This document shows, one piece after another, positions 1-8,245 of a stretch of 64,000 bases of DNA. The translations under genes and the position numbers were made by a program. Location: assembly GCF_000284295.1 (NCBI RefSeq), contig NC_017093.1, positions 1,240,001-1,304,000 of the forward strand, given 5' to 3'. This stretch comes from Actinoplanes missouriensis 431. GTDB taxonomy: Bacteria; Actinomycetota; Actinomycetes; Mycobacteriales; Micromonosporaceae. The notes under the pieces were generated by a model. It searched no databases, was not told the origin of the DNA, and saw nothing but the letters and a program-made list of their open reading frames with translations. Position 1 is the stretch's first letter. The number at the start of each line of letters is the position of its first letter.

Positions 1-607
1 TGCCGCGCTCCGGAGCGAACGCCACCGGAACCCCGCCGACCTGGTCGGCCAGCCGGCCCAGCCAGTTCTCCAGCAGCAGGTGCGAGGTCCAGTACGCGTT
101 GCCGTCGTCGACGAACCGCACCACCACGGGACCTGATGCGACGCCGTGCAGGACGGCCCCGGGCAGATTCCGTCGCGCGGCGCCGAACACCAGGTCGGCT
201 GAGACGCCCCAGATCGCCAGTTGAGCCGGAGACACGTACGTCATCGTCTCGGGATGATCGACCACGACGAACTCGGAGAGACACGGCAGAGCCGGCCTGC
301 GCAGCAGGTCGTCCGGCGCCTCGCCGCGCAGAACCGGGCGCAGCAGCGGCCGCGCCGAGGCCCAGTCGGCCGGCAGGCCGGGGTTGCGCACCAGCCCCGC
401 CACGAACGCGTCGAGTTGCCGCCGGCGGATCCGCCGGTCCAGCAACGGCCCCAGCTGCAGAACCGACGGCTCGTCGTCGCCGGAAGCGGTGAAGCGGACG
501 CTGAAGGAACGCGTCGAGTACCGCGCGTCCCGGACACCCGCGCGACGCAAGCAGCGGATCACCCGGCGTGCCAGCCGGGCCCGGGCGATCCTTCGTAGCA
601 GGCCCAC
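1..607 (-). CDS. DUF1444-like protein (C-terminus outside window)
   Basis: The reading frame runs from a GTG at 607, with GGGAG about 8 nt upstream, through the window edge without a stop, giving about 202 visible residues. The N-terminus is basic (GLLRRIARARLARRVIRC). The later order of blocks, RPLLRPVLRG, a segment around FVVVDHPETMTYVSPAQL, and VVRFVDDGNAYWTSHLLLEN, follows the layout of the YtpQ/DUF1444 family, which has no established biochemical function. The match is my recollection of the family pattern and not a search result. The 3' end lies before position 1, so domain completeness cannot be judged. It is transcribed in the same direction as the neighbouring methyltransferase, whose stop is 19 bp upstream, so the two may form an operon. 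Confidence 0.5.
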   Translation of the reverse strand, partial: MGLLRRIARARLARRVIRCLRRAGVRDARYSTRSFSVRFTASGDDEPSVLQLGPLLDRRIRRRQLDAFVAGLVRNPGLPADWASARPLLRPVLRGEAPDDLLRRPALPCLSEFVVVDHPETMTYVSPAQLAIWGVSADLVFGAARRNLPGAVLHGVASGPVVVRFVDDGNAYWTSHLLLENWLGRLADQVGGVPVAFAPERG

Positions 608-626
608 TTCCGTCTCCCGAATGGCC

Positions 627-1403
627 CTATCGCGCCGGCGCCGGCCGGACGATGATCGCGTAGGCGTCGAGATCATCGTCGCTGGTGACGGTGGCCGTCA
701 ATCCGTTCCCATCGGCGACCGCGCACGCGGTGGCCGCCTGCGCCTCGGTGATCTCGGAAAGCAGCAGGCCGGTGGGGCTGAGCCAGTCCCGGGCCCGCTC
801 CGCCACCGCCCGGAAGACGGCCAGGCCGTCGTCGCCGCCGTCCAGGGCGGTGCGCGGCTCGTGGTCGCGGGCCTCGGCCGGCAGGAAGGGGATGTGCCGG
901 GTAGCGACGTAGGGCACGTTGGCGATCAGGACGTCGACGCTGCCGCGCAGGTGCTCGGGAAGGGCGGCGTAGAGATCACCCTGGTGGACGTCGCCGCCCA
1001 GGTTGTCGCGGGCGCAGGCGACCGCCACCGGATCCAGGTCGGCGGCGTGCAGGGTGATGCCGTTCACTCGGGCTCGGACGGCCAGGCCCAGGGCGCCGGA
1101 GCCGCAGCACAGGTCGGCGACGACGCTGCCCTCCTTCGAGGCCGCTTCCTCCGCCGCGAGCCTGACCAGCAGCTCACTGCGCACGCGGGGGACGAAGACG
1201 CCCGGCCGCAGGCGCACCCGGACCCCGGCGAAGTCCGCGTAGCCGACGATCTGCTCCAGCGGCTCACCGGCGGCCCGGCGCTCGACCATGGCTGCCAGCA
1301 TCGCGGCGTCCGCGGCCGCCTCGGCCAGCACGGCCGCCTCCTCCTCGGCGAAGACGCAGCCGGCGGCGCGCAGCCGGTGGACGGCATCCGATGTCGCTAG
1401 CAC
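627..1403 (-). CDS. PrmC/HemK-related class I SAM-dependent methyltransferase
   Basis: This is a 258-residue protein with an N-terminal helical segment and a Rossmann methyltransferase core. The SAM-binding glycine motif is VADLCCGSGALGLAV, followed by the acidic loop HAADLDPVAVACARDN. The catalytic tetrapeptide is NVPY where true release-factor methyltransferases PrmC/HemK have NPPY. That places it in the actinobacterial PrmC-related subfamily annotated as putative protein-(glutamine-N5) methyltransferase, whose substrate is unknown. I chose the GTG at 1403 because GGGAGGAGG sits 6-8 nt upstream; a longer in-frame GTG at 1448 lacks a comparable site. The downstream same-strand gene is the DUF1444-like protein. 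Confidence 0.85.
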   Translation of the reverse strand: MLATSDAVHRLRAAGCVFAEEEAAVLAEAAADAAMLAAMVERRAAGEPLEQIVGYADFAGVRVRLRPGVFVPRVRSELLVRLAAEEAASKEGSVVADLCCGSGALGLAVRARVNGITLHAADLDPVAVACARDNLGGDVHQGDLYAALPEHLRGSVDVLIANVPYVATRHIPFLPAEARDHEPRTALDGGDDGLAVFRAVAERARDWLSPTGLLLSEITEAQAATACAVADGNGLTATVTSDDDLDAYAIIVRPAPAR

Positions 1404-1491
1404 GTCTGGCCTCCTCCCGGAAGTTGTCCACAATGCCGCGTCGTCCACAGGGGCGTCGGCGGACGGGTCGCGAAGTTCCTAGTTTCGGGCC

Positions 1492-2502
1492 GTGCGAGAG
1501 GCGAAGAATAGCGGTGAAGTCGCCGGAGCGCGGCTCCGGGCCGTGCTGCGGCCGGTCCGGCCTGCCCCGCCACCGCGAGACGGGCCGCTGAGCTGGTCGG
1601 ACATCATTCCGGGCTGGGCGGAGGAGGATCTTCCACCGCCCGAACGCCCTTTCGGGCGTTCGCCCGCCGGTGGCGAGCCGGTGGCGGGCGACGCAGGGCA
1701 CGGCGCCGGCTCGCCGGGCTTTCCATCGGGTACGGCGTGGGCCGCTCCCTACCGACCGGACCGCGCCGTGGCTGACCCGCCGCCGGACCCGTGGGACGCG
1801 CCGATCTCCCGGCCGAGCGCCGAGCCGTCGTATCAGTGGGAGGAGGTGGAATCACCGCCGCCGCTGAGCGGGGCCGGGGCGTTCGACGGGGAGAAACGCT
1901 CCTGGCTGCATGCCTTCGACCCCGGCCGGCCCGGTGTGCGGGCGCTCGCCGCGGTTGCGGTGGTGGTCGTGCTGGTCGCGGCGTTCCTGGCCTGGCGCTC
2001 CCGGCCCCGCCTCGACCCGGTCGAGCTCCCCGTGCCACCGGCCGTCGAGTCGGTGCCGGCCAGCGGCGCGGCCGTCGAAGTGGTGGTCGCGGTCGGCGGC
2101 AGGGTGCGCCGGCCGGGACTCGTCCGGCTCCCGCCAGGCGCCCGCGTGGCCGACGCGCTCACCGCTGCCGGTGGCGCCGAGCCCGGCGTGGACGTCGCGG
2201 TGCTCAACCTGGCCCGGCGGGTCACCGACGGTGAGCTGATCATGGTGGGGGCGACGCCGCCGGTTCCCGTTCCGGGCCCGGGCGGGTCGGCCGGAGCGGT
2301 GCCCGGCGGGCTGGTCAACCTCAACACCGCCCAGATGAGTGACCTCGACGGCCTGCCCGGGGTCGGTCCGGTGCTGGCGCAGCGGATCCTCGACGCCCGT
2401 GATCAGCAGGGCGGGTTCAAGGCCGTGTCCGACCTGCGCAAGGTCGACGGGATCGGCGACGCCCGGTATGAGCAGCTCAAGGAACTGGTGACGGTCGGAT
2501 GA
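1492..2502 (+). CDS. comEA: ComEA family helix-hairpin-helix DNA-binding protein
   Basis: The 336-residue protein begins with about 145 residues of proline- and glycine-rich, probably disordered sequence. A single transmembrane segment follows (residues 151-167), then an SLBB-like domain (about 196-252, VVVAVGGRVRRPGLVRLPPG) and a C-terminal pair of helix-hairpin-helix motifs (about 274-333, NLNTAQMSDLDGLPGVGP and DLRKVDGIGDARYEQLKEL). In competent bacteria ComEA binds incoming double-stranded DNA outside the membrane and passes it to ComEC. The following comEC overlaps by 4 bp (ATGA), supporting translational coupling. The start is uncertain: GTG 1492 is the most upstream start used here, and the long N-terminus offers in-frame alternatives such as GTG 1543. 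Confidence 0.9.
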   Translation: MREAKNSGEVAGARLRAVLRPVRPAPPPRDGPLSWSDIIPGWAEEDLPPPERPFGRSPAGGEPVAGDAGHGAGSPGFPSGTAWAAPYRPDRAVADPPPDPWDAPISRPSAEPSYQWEEVESPPPLSGAGAFDGEKRSWLHAFDPGRPGVRALAAVAVVVVLVAAFLAWRSRPRLDPVELPVPPAVESVPASGAAVEVVVAVGGRVRRPGLVRLPPGARVADALTAAGGAEPGVDVAVLNLARRVTDGELIMVGATPPVPVPGPGGSAGAVPGGLVNLNTAQMSDLDGLPGVGPVLAQRILDARDQQGGFKAVSDLRKVDGIGDARYEQLKELVTVG

Positions 2503-4853
2503 GCGGGGCGGGCGGCGAACGGCGGCTGCCGGATCTGCGGCTGGCCGGGTTTGCGCTCGGCGTCTGGCTGTCGTCGCTGGGCGCGCTGCATCTGTCCGCA
2601 CGGACGGGACTGCTGGTGGGCGGGGCCGGGCTGATCGTGGCGGGCGTCCTCCTGGCGGTCCGGCCGGGTGTGACCTGGCAGGTGGCTGTTCGGTGGATCC
2701 TCGTGACGGTGGCGCTCGGGGTGGGGTGCGGGGCTGTCGCCACGGCGGCGCGGCTCTCGGTGCGGGATGCGCCGGCCCTGGCCGCCCTCGTGCGCTCGGG
2801 TGAGCCCGTCGAGGCGGAACTCGTGGTCCGCGACGATCCGCGACTCCTGCCGGGAGGGGTGGGACCGCCCACCTATCTGGTCGCGGTGGAGATCCGTACC
2901 GTGAAAGGGGCTGAGGCCGCACCGATCCGCCTGGTCGCACGCGCGCTGGTTCTCGGCGCCGACCCGGGCTGGCGTGGCCTGCTGCCGGGCCAGCGGGTGA
3001 GCGCCGCCGGACGGCTCCTGCCACCCCGCCCCGGCGATCTGCGGGCCGCCGTCCTCTCCGCGCGCAAGCCGCCGCTGCTCCACGGACGGCCGTCCTGGGC
3101 CCAGCGCGCCGCCGGTGTGCTGCGGTCCGGTCTGCAACGCGCGTGCGAACCGTTGCCGGACGACTCCGGCGGGCTGCTCCCCGGGCTGGTCGTCGGCGAC
3201 ACCACCCGGCTCGACCCGGCGCTGGAGGAGGACTTCCGCGCCACCGGCATGACACATCTGACAGCCGTTTCCGGTACGAACGTGGCAATCGTCCTCTCAG
3301 TGGTGCTCTTCCTGGTGCGGCGCATCCGAGCCGGGCCATTCGTGTCGGCGGCGGTGTGCGCCGTCGCGCTGGCCGGATTCGTCATCCTGGCCCGGCCGTC
3401 CCCGAGCGTCATCCGTGCCGCGGCGATGGGCGCGATCGGTCTGCTCGCCCTCGCCAGCGGGCGCAGCCGGGCGGCCGTCCCCGCGCTCGCCGCTGCGGCC
3501 GCCGTGCTGCTCGTCGCCGACCCGGAACTCGCCGCCGACCCCGGGTTCGCCCTCTCCGTGCTCGCCACCGCCGGCCTGCTCCTGCTCGCCCCGGCCTGGC
3601 GGGACGGCCTGCGCGCCCGCGGCTGCCCGGCCGGTGTCGCCGAAGCTCTCGCGGTTCCTGCCGCCGCCCAGCTGGCCTGCGGTCCGGTGGTTGCCGCGCT
3701 CTCCGGGACGATCAGCCTGGTCTCGGTCCCGGCCAACCTGGTCGCGGTGCCGGCGATCGCTCCGGCCACCCTGCTCGGCGTCGGTGCCGCGGTGCTCTCG
3801 CCGCTCTGGCCGGACGGTGCCGGGTTCCTCGCCTGGCTCGGACACTGGCCGACCGCGTGGCTGGTCGTCGTCGCGCACACCGGCGCCCGCATCCCGGCCG
3901 GCGCGGTGCCCTGGCCGGGCGGCGCCACCGGTGGGCTGCTCCTCGCGGCGATCACCGTGGCGTTCCTGGTCGCGGCCCGCCGGGCGGTGATCCGGCGGCT
4001 CGCCACCATCGTCGCCCTGGGAGCGATGCTCGGCGCCCTGCCGGTACGCCTGCTCGCCTCCGGATGGCCGCCACCGCACTGGCTGGTCGTCGCGTGCGCG
4101 GTCGGCCAGGGCGACGCCGTCGTGCTGCCTGCCGGCGCCGGCCGGGCCGTGGTCGTCGACGCCGGGCCGGAACCCGATCCGGTCGACCGGTGCCTGCGCC
4201 GGCTCGGGGTGCGTGAGGTCGCGCTGCTCGCGGTCAGCCACTTCCACGCCGATCACATCGGCGGTGTCAGCGGTGTGTTCCGGGGTCGCCGGGTCACCGC
4301 CGTGATCGGCCCGGACTGGCCGGAACCGGCAGCCGGCCGCAACGCCGTCGAAGCAGCGGCCGGCGAGGCCGGGATCGCCCTGCGCACCGCCGGGCCCAGC
4401 TGGACCTGGACCCTCGGTGACCTGCGTCTTGACGCGCTCGGGCCGGGCGATCCGATGCGCGGCACCAACTCCGATCCGAACAACAACTCGCTGATCCTGC
4501 GGGCGGTCGTCGCGGGGCGCAGCGTGCTGCTGCTCGGTGACGCCGAGACCGAGCAGCAGGACGATCTGTTCCACCGGGTCGGCGCGGCCGGGCTGCGGGC
4601 GGACGTCATGAAGGTGGCGCATCACGGGAGCGCCCTGCAGTCGCCGGAACTGCTGGACGTGGTGGATCCGGCGGTGGCGCTGGTGTCGGTGGGGCGGGAC
4701 AACGATTACGGGCATCCGAACGGGCCGGTGCTGCATCGGCTGGAGCTCGGCGGGGCGCGGATCCTGCGCACCGACGAGATGGGCGACGTGGCAGCGGTGG
4801 CCGCGCCGGGCGGACTGGCGGTGGTGGCCCGAGGTGATCCGCCGGCGCGCTGA
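2499..4853 (+). CDS. comEC: ComEC/Rec2 family DNA uptake channel protein
   Basis: A 784-residue polytopic membrane protein. An N-terminal hydrophobic region is followed by an OB-like DUF4131 segment and the competence membrane domain. The C-terminal metallo-beta-lactamase domain carries SHFHADHIGG near residue 580, LLGDAE near 679 and VAHHGS near 706. The family forms the inner-membrane pore for single-stranded DNA, and the beta-lactamase-like domain is thought to degrade the non-transported strand. It starts inside the comEA stop (ATGA). No other competence genes are visible here. In many actinomycetes this pair is conserved next to holA regardless of known natural transformation, so competence cannot be concluded from it. 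Confidence 0.93.
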   Translation: MSGAGGERRLPDLRLAGFALGVWLSSLGALHLSARTGLLVGGAGLIVAGVLLAVRPGVTWQVAVRWILVTVALGVGCGAVATAARLSVRDAPALAALVRSGEPVEAELVVRDDPRLLPGGVGPPTYLVAVEIRTVKGAEAAPIRLVARALVLGADPGWRGLLPGQRVSAAGRLLPPRPGDLRAAVLSARKPPLLHGRPSWAQRAAGVLRSGLQRACEPLPDDSGGLLPGLVVGDTTRLDPALEEDFRATGMTHLTAVSGTNVAIVLSVVLFLVRRIRAGPFVSAAVCAVALAGFVILARPSPSVIRAAAMGAIGLLALASGRSRAAVPALAAAAAVLLVADPELAADPGFALSVLATAGLLLLAPAWRDGLRARGCPAGVAEALAVPAAAQLACGPVVAALSGTISLVSVPANLVAVPAIAPATLLGVGAAVLSPLWPDGAGFLAWLGHWPTAWLVVVAHTGARIPAGAVPWPGGATGGLLLAAITVAFLVAARRAVIRRLATIVALGAMLGALPVRLLASGWPPPHWLVVACAVGQGDAVVLPAGAGRAVVVDAGPEPDPVDRCLRRLGVREVALLAVSHFHADHIGGVSGVFRGRRVTAVIGPDWPEPAAGRNAVEAAAGEAGIALRTAGPSWTWTLGDLRLDALGPGDPMRGTNSDPNNNSLILRAVVAGRSVLLLGDAETEQQDDLFHRVGAAGLRADVMKVAHHGSALQSPELLDVVDPAVALVSVGRDNDYGHPNGPVLHRLELGGARILRTDEMGDVAAVAAPGGLAVVARGDPPAR

Positions 4854-4882
4854 CCTGCCCCCTGAGCCCTTCCTGCGTGCGG

Positions 4883-4936
4883 GGCGCCTGACGCGCGGCG
4901 CTCCCCGGCGCCTGACGCCCGGCGCTCCCCGGCGCC
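4883..4936. repeat. 24-bp tandem direct repeat downstream of comEC
   Basis: Two copies of a 24-bp GC-rich unit (4883-4906 and 4907-4930, one difference) are followed by the first bases of a third. They lie in the 275-bp gap between comEC and holA. The same gap holds a small stem, AACGCC/GGCGTT, at about 5024-5039. No convincing gene was seen in it. Confidence 0.75.
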
Positions 4937-5128
4937 GGCGCCCATCTGCCGGACGACACGCCCGGATCCGGGACTGGCTTCTTGGACATCGCGGATGATA
5001 ACGCTCAATAACGGACGAAACGCCCTGCGAAAGGCGTTCGCCGATTCGACCTGGGCAGCCGACTCTACGGCCGCCCAGGCATCATCGCCCACCGATATGT
5101 CGGGTTTCGCATTCGGTGATCGGCGTCC

Positions 5129-6160
5129 ATGCGCGAAGGAGTGAGGCGTGCTGACTTGTCGGTGGCGCGTGCGACGATGTTGAGCGTGAACTCCGCGCCA
5201 CCCGCCTCTTTGCTGCTCATCCTCGGTGATGAGGAGCTTCTCGCCGCCCGTGCCATAGCCGCGGCGGTCGAGGCCGCCCGAGCCGCCGACCCCGGTGCCG
5301 ACGTCCGTGAATATGAGGCGGGCGCGCTGACCGCCGGCGAGGTCGCCGAGATGCTGAGCCCGTCGCTCTTCGGCGGGCGGCGGGTGTTGGTTATCAAAAG
5401 CGGACAGGATGCGCGCAAAGACCTGACGACGGCCCTTGTGGGGTACGCGAAGAACCCCGACCCCGACGTGACACTGATCGTGGCTCACGTGGGCGGCGCC
5501 AAGGGCAAGGCCTTCGCGGACGGTCTGCGCGCCGCGGGGGCCGAGATCGTCCCGGCGGCGAAGCTGAAGGGCGACCGGGAGCGGATCGCGTTCGTGCGGG
5601 ACGAGTTCCGGCGTAACGGCGCCCGCTGTGACGAGGCAGCCGCGTCCGCGCTGCTGGCCGCGGTCGGCAACGACCTGCGGGAGATCGCGGCCGCCTGTTC
5701 GCAGCTGCTCTCGGACACCGACGGCAAGATCACCGAGGCGGTGGTGGCGCGCTACTACAAGGGGCGTGCCGAGGTCAGCGGCTTCACCGTCGCCGACGCC
5801 GCGATGGTCGGTGACCTGCCCGGCGCGCTCGAGGCGTTGCGCTGGGCGCTGCACGTCGGCGTCGACCCGGTGCCGATCGCGGACGCTCTGGCCGACGGGG
5901 TGCGGACCGTGGCGCGGGTGGCTTCGGCGGGGCGCGGTAACGCGTACCAGTTGGCAAGCTCACTCGGCATGCCGGCCTGGAAGATCCAGCGGGCGCAGGA
6001 GCGCAGCCGCGGCTGGACGCCGGATGGGCTGATCGACGCGATGCGTGCCGCCGCCGAGTGCAACGCGGCGGTCAAGGGTGGCGCGGAGGATCGTGGTTAC
6101 GCGCTTGAGCAGGCGGTCTTCGCGGTGGCGGCGGCCCGGCGGAACGGTGGTGCTCGGTGA
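5129..6160 (+). CDS. holA: DNA polymerase III delta subunit
   Basis: The product (343 residues from the first ATG) matches the clamp-loader delta subunit: an AAA+-like N-terminal region beginning LLILGDEELLAARAI, the block LFGGRRVLVIKSGQ, and a helical C-terminal collar domain. Delta opens the beta sliding clamp so that it can be placed on primed DNA. The true start is unclear. An AAGGAG-type site at 5136-5141 lies inside the first codons, so TTG 5156, GTG 5162 or ATG 5177 may be used, removing 9-16 residues. The next gene overlaps the stop by 4 bp (GTGA). The comEA-comEC-holA order is common in actinobacteria. Confidence 0.92.
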   Translation: MREGVRRADLSVARATMLSVNSAPPASLLLILGDEELLAARAIAAAVEAARAADPGADVREYEAGALTAGEVAEMLSPSLFGGRRVLVIKSGQDARKDLTTALVGYAKNPDPDVTLIVAHVGGAKGKAFADGLRAAGAEIVPAAKLKGDRERIAFVRDEFRRNGARCDEAAASALLAAVGNDLREIAAACSQLLSDTDGKITEAVVARYYKGRAEVSGFTVADAAMVGDLPGALEALRWALHVGVDPVPIADALADGVRTVARVASAGRGNAYQLASSLGMPAWKIQRAQERSRGWTPDGLIDAMRAAAECNAAVKGGAEDRGYALEQAVFAVAAARRNGGAR

Positions 6161-7185
6161 CCAGGACGGTTCGATCGCGGCGTGCCGAGGTCTACCACCA
6201 GCCGCTGTACGCGCGGTTGCTCGGGCTTCGCCACCTCGCCCCGAGCAGCCTGCTCTGCTTCGTCTTCCTCGAGGGCGCCGTGGTGCTCGGCATCCTTCTC
6301 GCCCTGGCCGAGCTGGTCAGCTGGTGGGGGGTGCTGGTGCTGCCGTTCACCGTCGCGCTGATGGTCAAGTTCAACGACCTGATCGCCGGGACGCTCACCC
6401 AGCCGCCGGTCGCCACCGAGACGACGACGGCCCGCGCCTCGGTGCTGCGCCCGGCGTTGATGGCGGACACGCACGGCGCGGGTCAGATGTCCGGGTCCGC
6501 GCCGGAGGTCGAGCAGCGGATGACCGGGCCGGGCCTGGGTTTCCCGCCGGCGGGTTCGTCGCAGGCGGGCGCGGTGTTCGGCTTCCCTGGGACCGAGCAG
6601 GCCGGATTCGATCAGCCGGTGATGGAGCAGGCCGGTTTCGATCAGCGTGGGTTCGATCAGGGTGGGTTCGAGCAGCCGGCGTTCGAGTCGGCCGGGTTCG
6701 AGCAGGCCGGGTTTGAGCATGCGGGGTTCGAGCAGGCCGGCTTTGACCGGGCAGGGTTCGAGTCGTCCGTCTACGAGGAGTTCGGTTCCGAGCGGCCCGG
6801 GCTCCACGGTGCGGGCGCGAGGCAGATGCCGGGTGGCTACGGTTTCGCCGGCCCGAGCGCGGGTGACGGCTACACCGTTGGTCAGAGCGGTTTCGCCGGG
6901 GCGGGCAGCGGCTATGGCCCGGCGAACAACGGTTATGTCGCGACGGAGGACGGCCACGGTGCTGCCGACGGTGGCTACGGTCCTGCCAACGCGGGTCGGG
7001 GCTCGGCCGACAGCTTCCCGCCGGCGGTCATGCCTGCCGGGGTCGACTACGCGCATGCCGGTGACGATTCGGACCAGGCGGCAGCGCCCGCGCCCGGTGT
7101 CGTTCCGATGCGGCGGCAGTGGGGGGAGCAGTTGGACGTGCGGCAGCAGATGGCTCGGCATTCGGCGGCGCGCCGCTACGAGTGA
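6157..7185 (+). CDS. Membrane protein with AGFEQ-type pentapeptide repeats
   Basis: I do not recognise a named family. The 342-residue protein has a short basic N-terminus, two hydrophobic segments at about residues 29-70 (SSLLCFVFLEGAVVLGILLA and WWGVLVLPFTVALMV), and then a long soluble tail. Residues about 148-206 consist of near-perfect five-residue repeats such as AGFEQ, AGFEH, AGFDR and GGFEQ. The remainder is rich in Gly, Tyr and Asp, and the C-terminus is basic. The start overlaps the holA stop (GTGA), and a hairpin terminator follows at 7280. The N-terminal membrane part resembles small conserved actinobacterial proteins encoded beside rpsT/holA. The repeat tail is encoded by 15-bp units and looks like a recent expansion. 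Confidence 0.8.
   Translation: MTRTVRSRRAEVYHQPLYARLLGLRHLAPSSLLCFVFLEGAVVLGILLALAELVSWWGVLVLPFTVALMVKFNDLIAGTLTQPPVATETTTARASVLRPALMADTHGAGQMSGSAPEVEQRMTGPGLGFPPAGSSQAGAVFGFPGTEQAGFDQPVMEQAGFDQRGFDQGGFEQPAFESAGFEQAGFEHAGFEQAGFDRAGFESSVYEEFGSERPGLHGAGARQMPGGYGFAGPSAGDGYTVGQSGFAGAGSGYGPANNGYVATEDGHGAADGGYGPANAGRGSADSFPPAVMPAGVDYAHAGDDSDQAAAPAPGVVPMRRQWGEQLDVRQQMARHSAARRYE
6598..6770 (+). repeat. 15-bp in-frame tandem repeats (AGFEQ units)
   Basis: About eleven degenerate copies of a 15-bp unit (consensus gccgggttcgagcag) lie inside the membrane-protein gene and encode five-residue repeats with Phe at every fifth position. Third-position differences between units show partial divergence. Confidence 0.85.
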
Positions 7186-7279
7186 CGGCCGACGCCTGGC
7201 CGGTCGGAGTCGGACGGTTGGCCTGAGCGGTCGGGGTCCGGACGGTCGGCCATCGCGACAAAACGGGCGATTATTTGCG

Positions 7280-7313
7280 AAGCCCGGGCAGCCTTCACGG
7301 TGTGCCCGGGCTT
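7280..7313 (+). terminator. Hairpin terminator after the repeat membrane protein gene
   Basis: A perfect 11-bp stem, AAGCCCGGGCA (7280-7290) with TGCCCGGGCTT (7303-7313), is separated by a 12-nt loop and followed by attg. It lies 95 bp after the stop codon at 7185. The U-tract is weak, as is usual in actinobacteria. Confidence 0.7.
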
Positions 7314-7354
7314 ATTGCTGCCTGCTACCCGCTGTGGATCGTGGAGATGTCGGG

Positions 7355-7490
7355 GTCGGGCTGGTGCTCAGTGTTCGCAAATCGGGCGCAGGGCAGCACT
7401 GACAGCCAGCCGGGCGAGGTGGGCTGGCGCGTAGTGCTGCTGCGAGGGCGCTTCGACGACACTGAGAGCCAGCCGGCCGGCTCTCGGGCA
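7355..7490. repeat. Intergenic two-hairpin repeat element, copy A
   Basis: This non-coding stretch aligns along its length with the sequence that flanks the IS at 21.8 and 23.6 kb. Shared blocks include gctcagtg, caaatcgg, ggcagcactg, ccagccgggcgagg and gagccagccgg. Hairpin 1 pairs 7397-7410 with 7423-7436 (outer CACT/AGTG, inner GCCAGC/GCTGGC) around a CGGGCGAGG loop. Hairpin 2 pairs GAGAGCC (7464-7470) with GGCTCTC (7479-7485). The rest of the 7186-7798 gap holds a 21-bp direct repeat (7493-7513, 7514-7534) and the rpsT terminator. I see no credible gene in it. Confidence 0.7.
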
Positions 7491-7686
7491 GGGCGACGCG
7501 AGCGGCTGGCGCGGCGATGCGAGCGGCGGGCGCGGCGGCGTGAGCACTCGGCTGGACATGCAGGGTCAGGGTTTGTGTTCGGAGGGTGACCATGCACCGG
7601 TCGCGAAAGGCGCCGGACGGCCTTGAGGGGCGCTGGGGTCGCGGGGGCGTGCCACGGGACCTATGTAGGGCGTACCAAGAAATGCA

Positions 7687-7722
7687 CGAAGCCGGTCACC
7701 CGGGAAAGGGTGACCGGCTTCG
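7687..7722 (-). terminator. Rho-independent terminator of rpsT
   Basis: A perfect 15-bp stem (7687-7701 with 7708-7722) has a 6-nt loop. Read on the minus strand, the hairpin is followed by tgcatttctt. It lies 76 bp after the rpsT stop and is the strongest hairpin in the gap. Confidence 0.85.
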
Positions 7723-7798
7723 TCAAGCTTGCCCACCGGAGGGTGGGCAGTTCACCGGTCGCGTCCGTGCGGCCGGTGAATGATCCGGAACGAGCAGA

Positions 7799-8065
7799 TC
7801 AGGCGGAAAGCGAGGCGATCTTCTTAGCGATGGCCGACTTGCGGTTGGCCGCCTGGTTCTTGTGGATGACGCCCTTGCTGACAGCCTTGTCGAGCTGACG
7901 CGAGGCGTCACGCAGCAGAGCGGTAGCCGTCTCGACGTTGCCCGCGTCGCCCGCCTCGTGCAGCTTGCGGATCACGGTCTTCAGCGACGACTTGACCGAC
8001 TTGTTGCGCAGACGGGCCTTCTCGTTCTGCCGGTTGCGCTTGATCTGGGACTTGATGTTCGCCAC
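7799..8065 (-). CDS. rpsT: 30S ribosomal protein S20
   Basis: An 88-residue, lysine- and arginine-rich helical protein beginning [20 protein letters not shown], with the conserved tail [19 protein letters not shown]. It binds 16S rRNA early in small-subunit assembly. The start is GTG at 8065 with AAGG about 9 nt upstream. It is monocistronic, between its own terminator and a roughly 180-bp upstream gap that should hold its promoter; I could not pick out a clear -10/-35 pair there. Length and sequence are normal for the family. Confidence 0.97.
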   Translation of the reverse strand: MANIKSQIKRNRQNEKARLRNKSVKSSLKTVIRKLHEAGDAGNVETATALLRDASRQLDKAVSKGVIHKNQAANRKSAIAKKIASLSA

Positions 8066-8245
8066 GCGACAGCCTTGTCCTGACTAGATTCGGAAAACGG
8101 TCTCACGCGGTGGTCACTGAAGCCGTCTGCCGGAGCAGGCTGCAACAGCGTGTCACCACACGCGAAAAACCAGATTACCAGCACGCCTGCGAGCCGCCAA
8201 AACGACTCCTGTCGAAGCGGAGGTCAAGGGGAGGTCAGCGGGCGG

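Noticed and set aside
1852..3339. A 495-codon minus-strand frame over comEA/comEC
   Set aside because: Low-complexity Arg/Pro translation, antisense to two well-supported genes.
2499..4853. Evidence that the organism is naturally competent
   Set aside because: comEA/comEC are conserved in many actinomycetes without known transformation, and no other uptake genes are in view.
7275..7589. Open frame of 104 codons through repeat copy A
   Set aside because: It follows the repeat and ends in Arg-rich sequence. The conserved feature is pairing of stems and not the reading frame, and no ribosome site is present.
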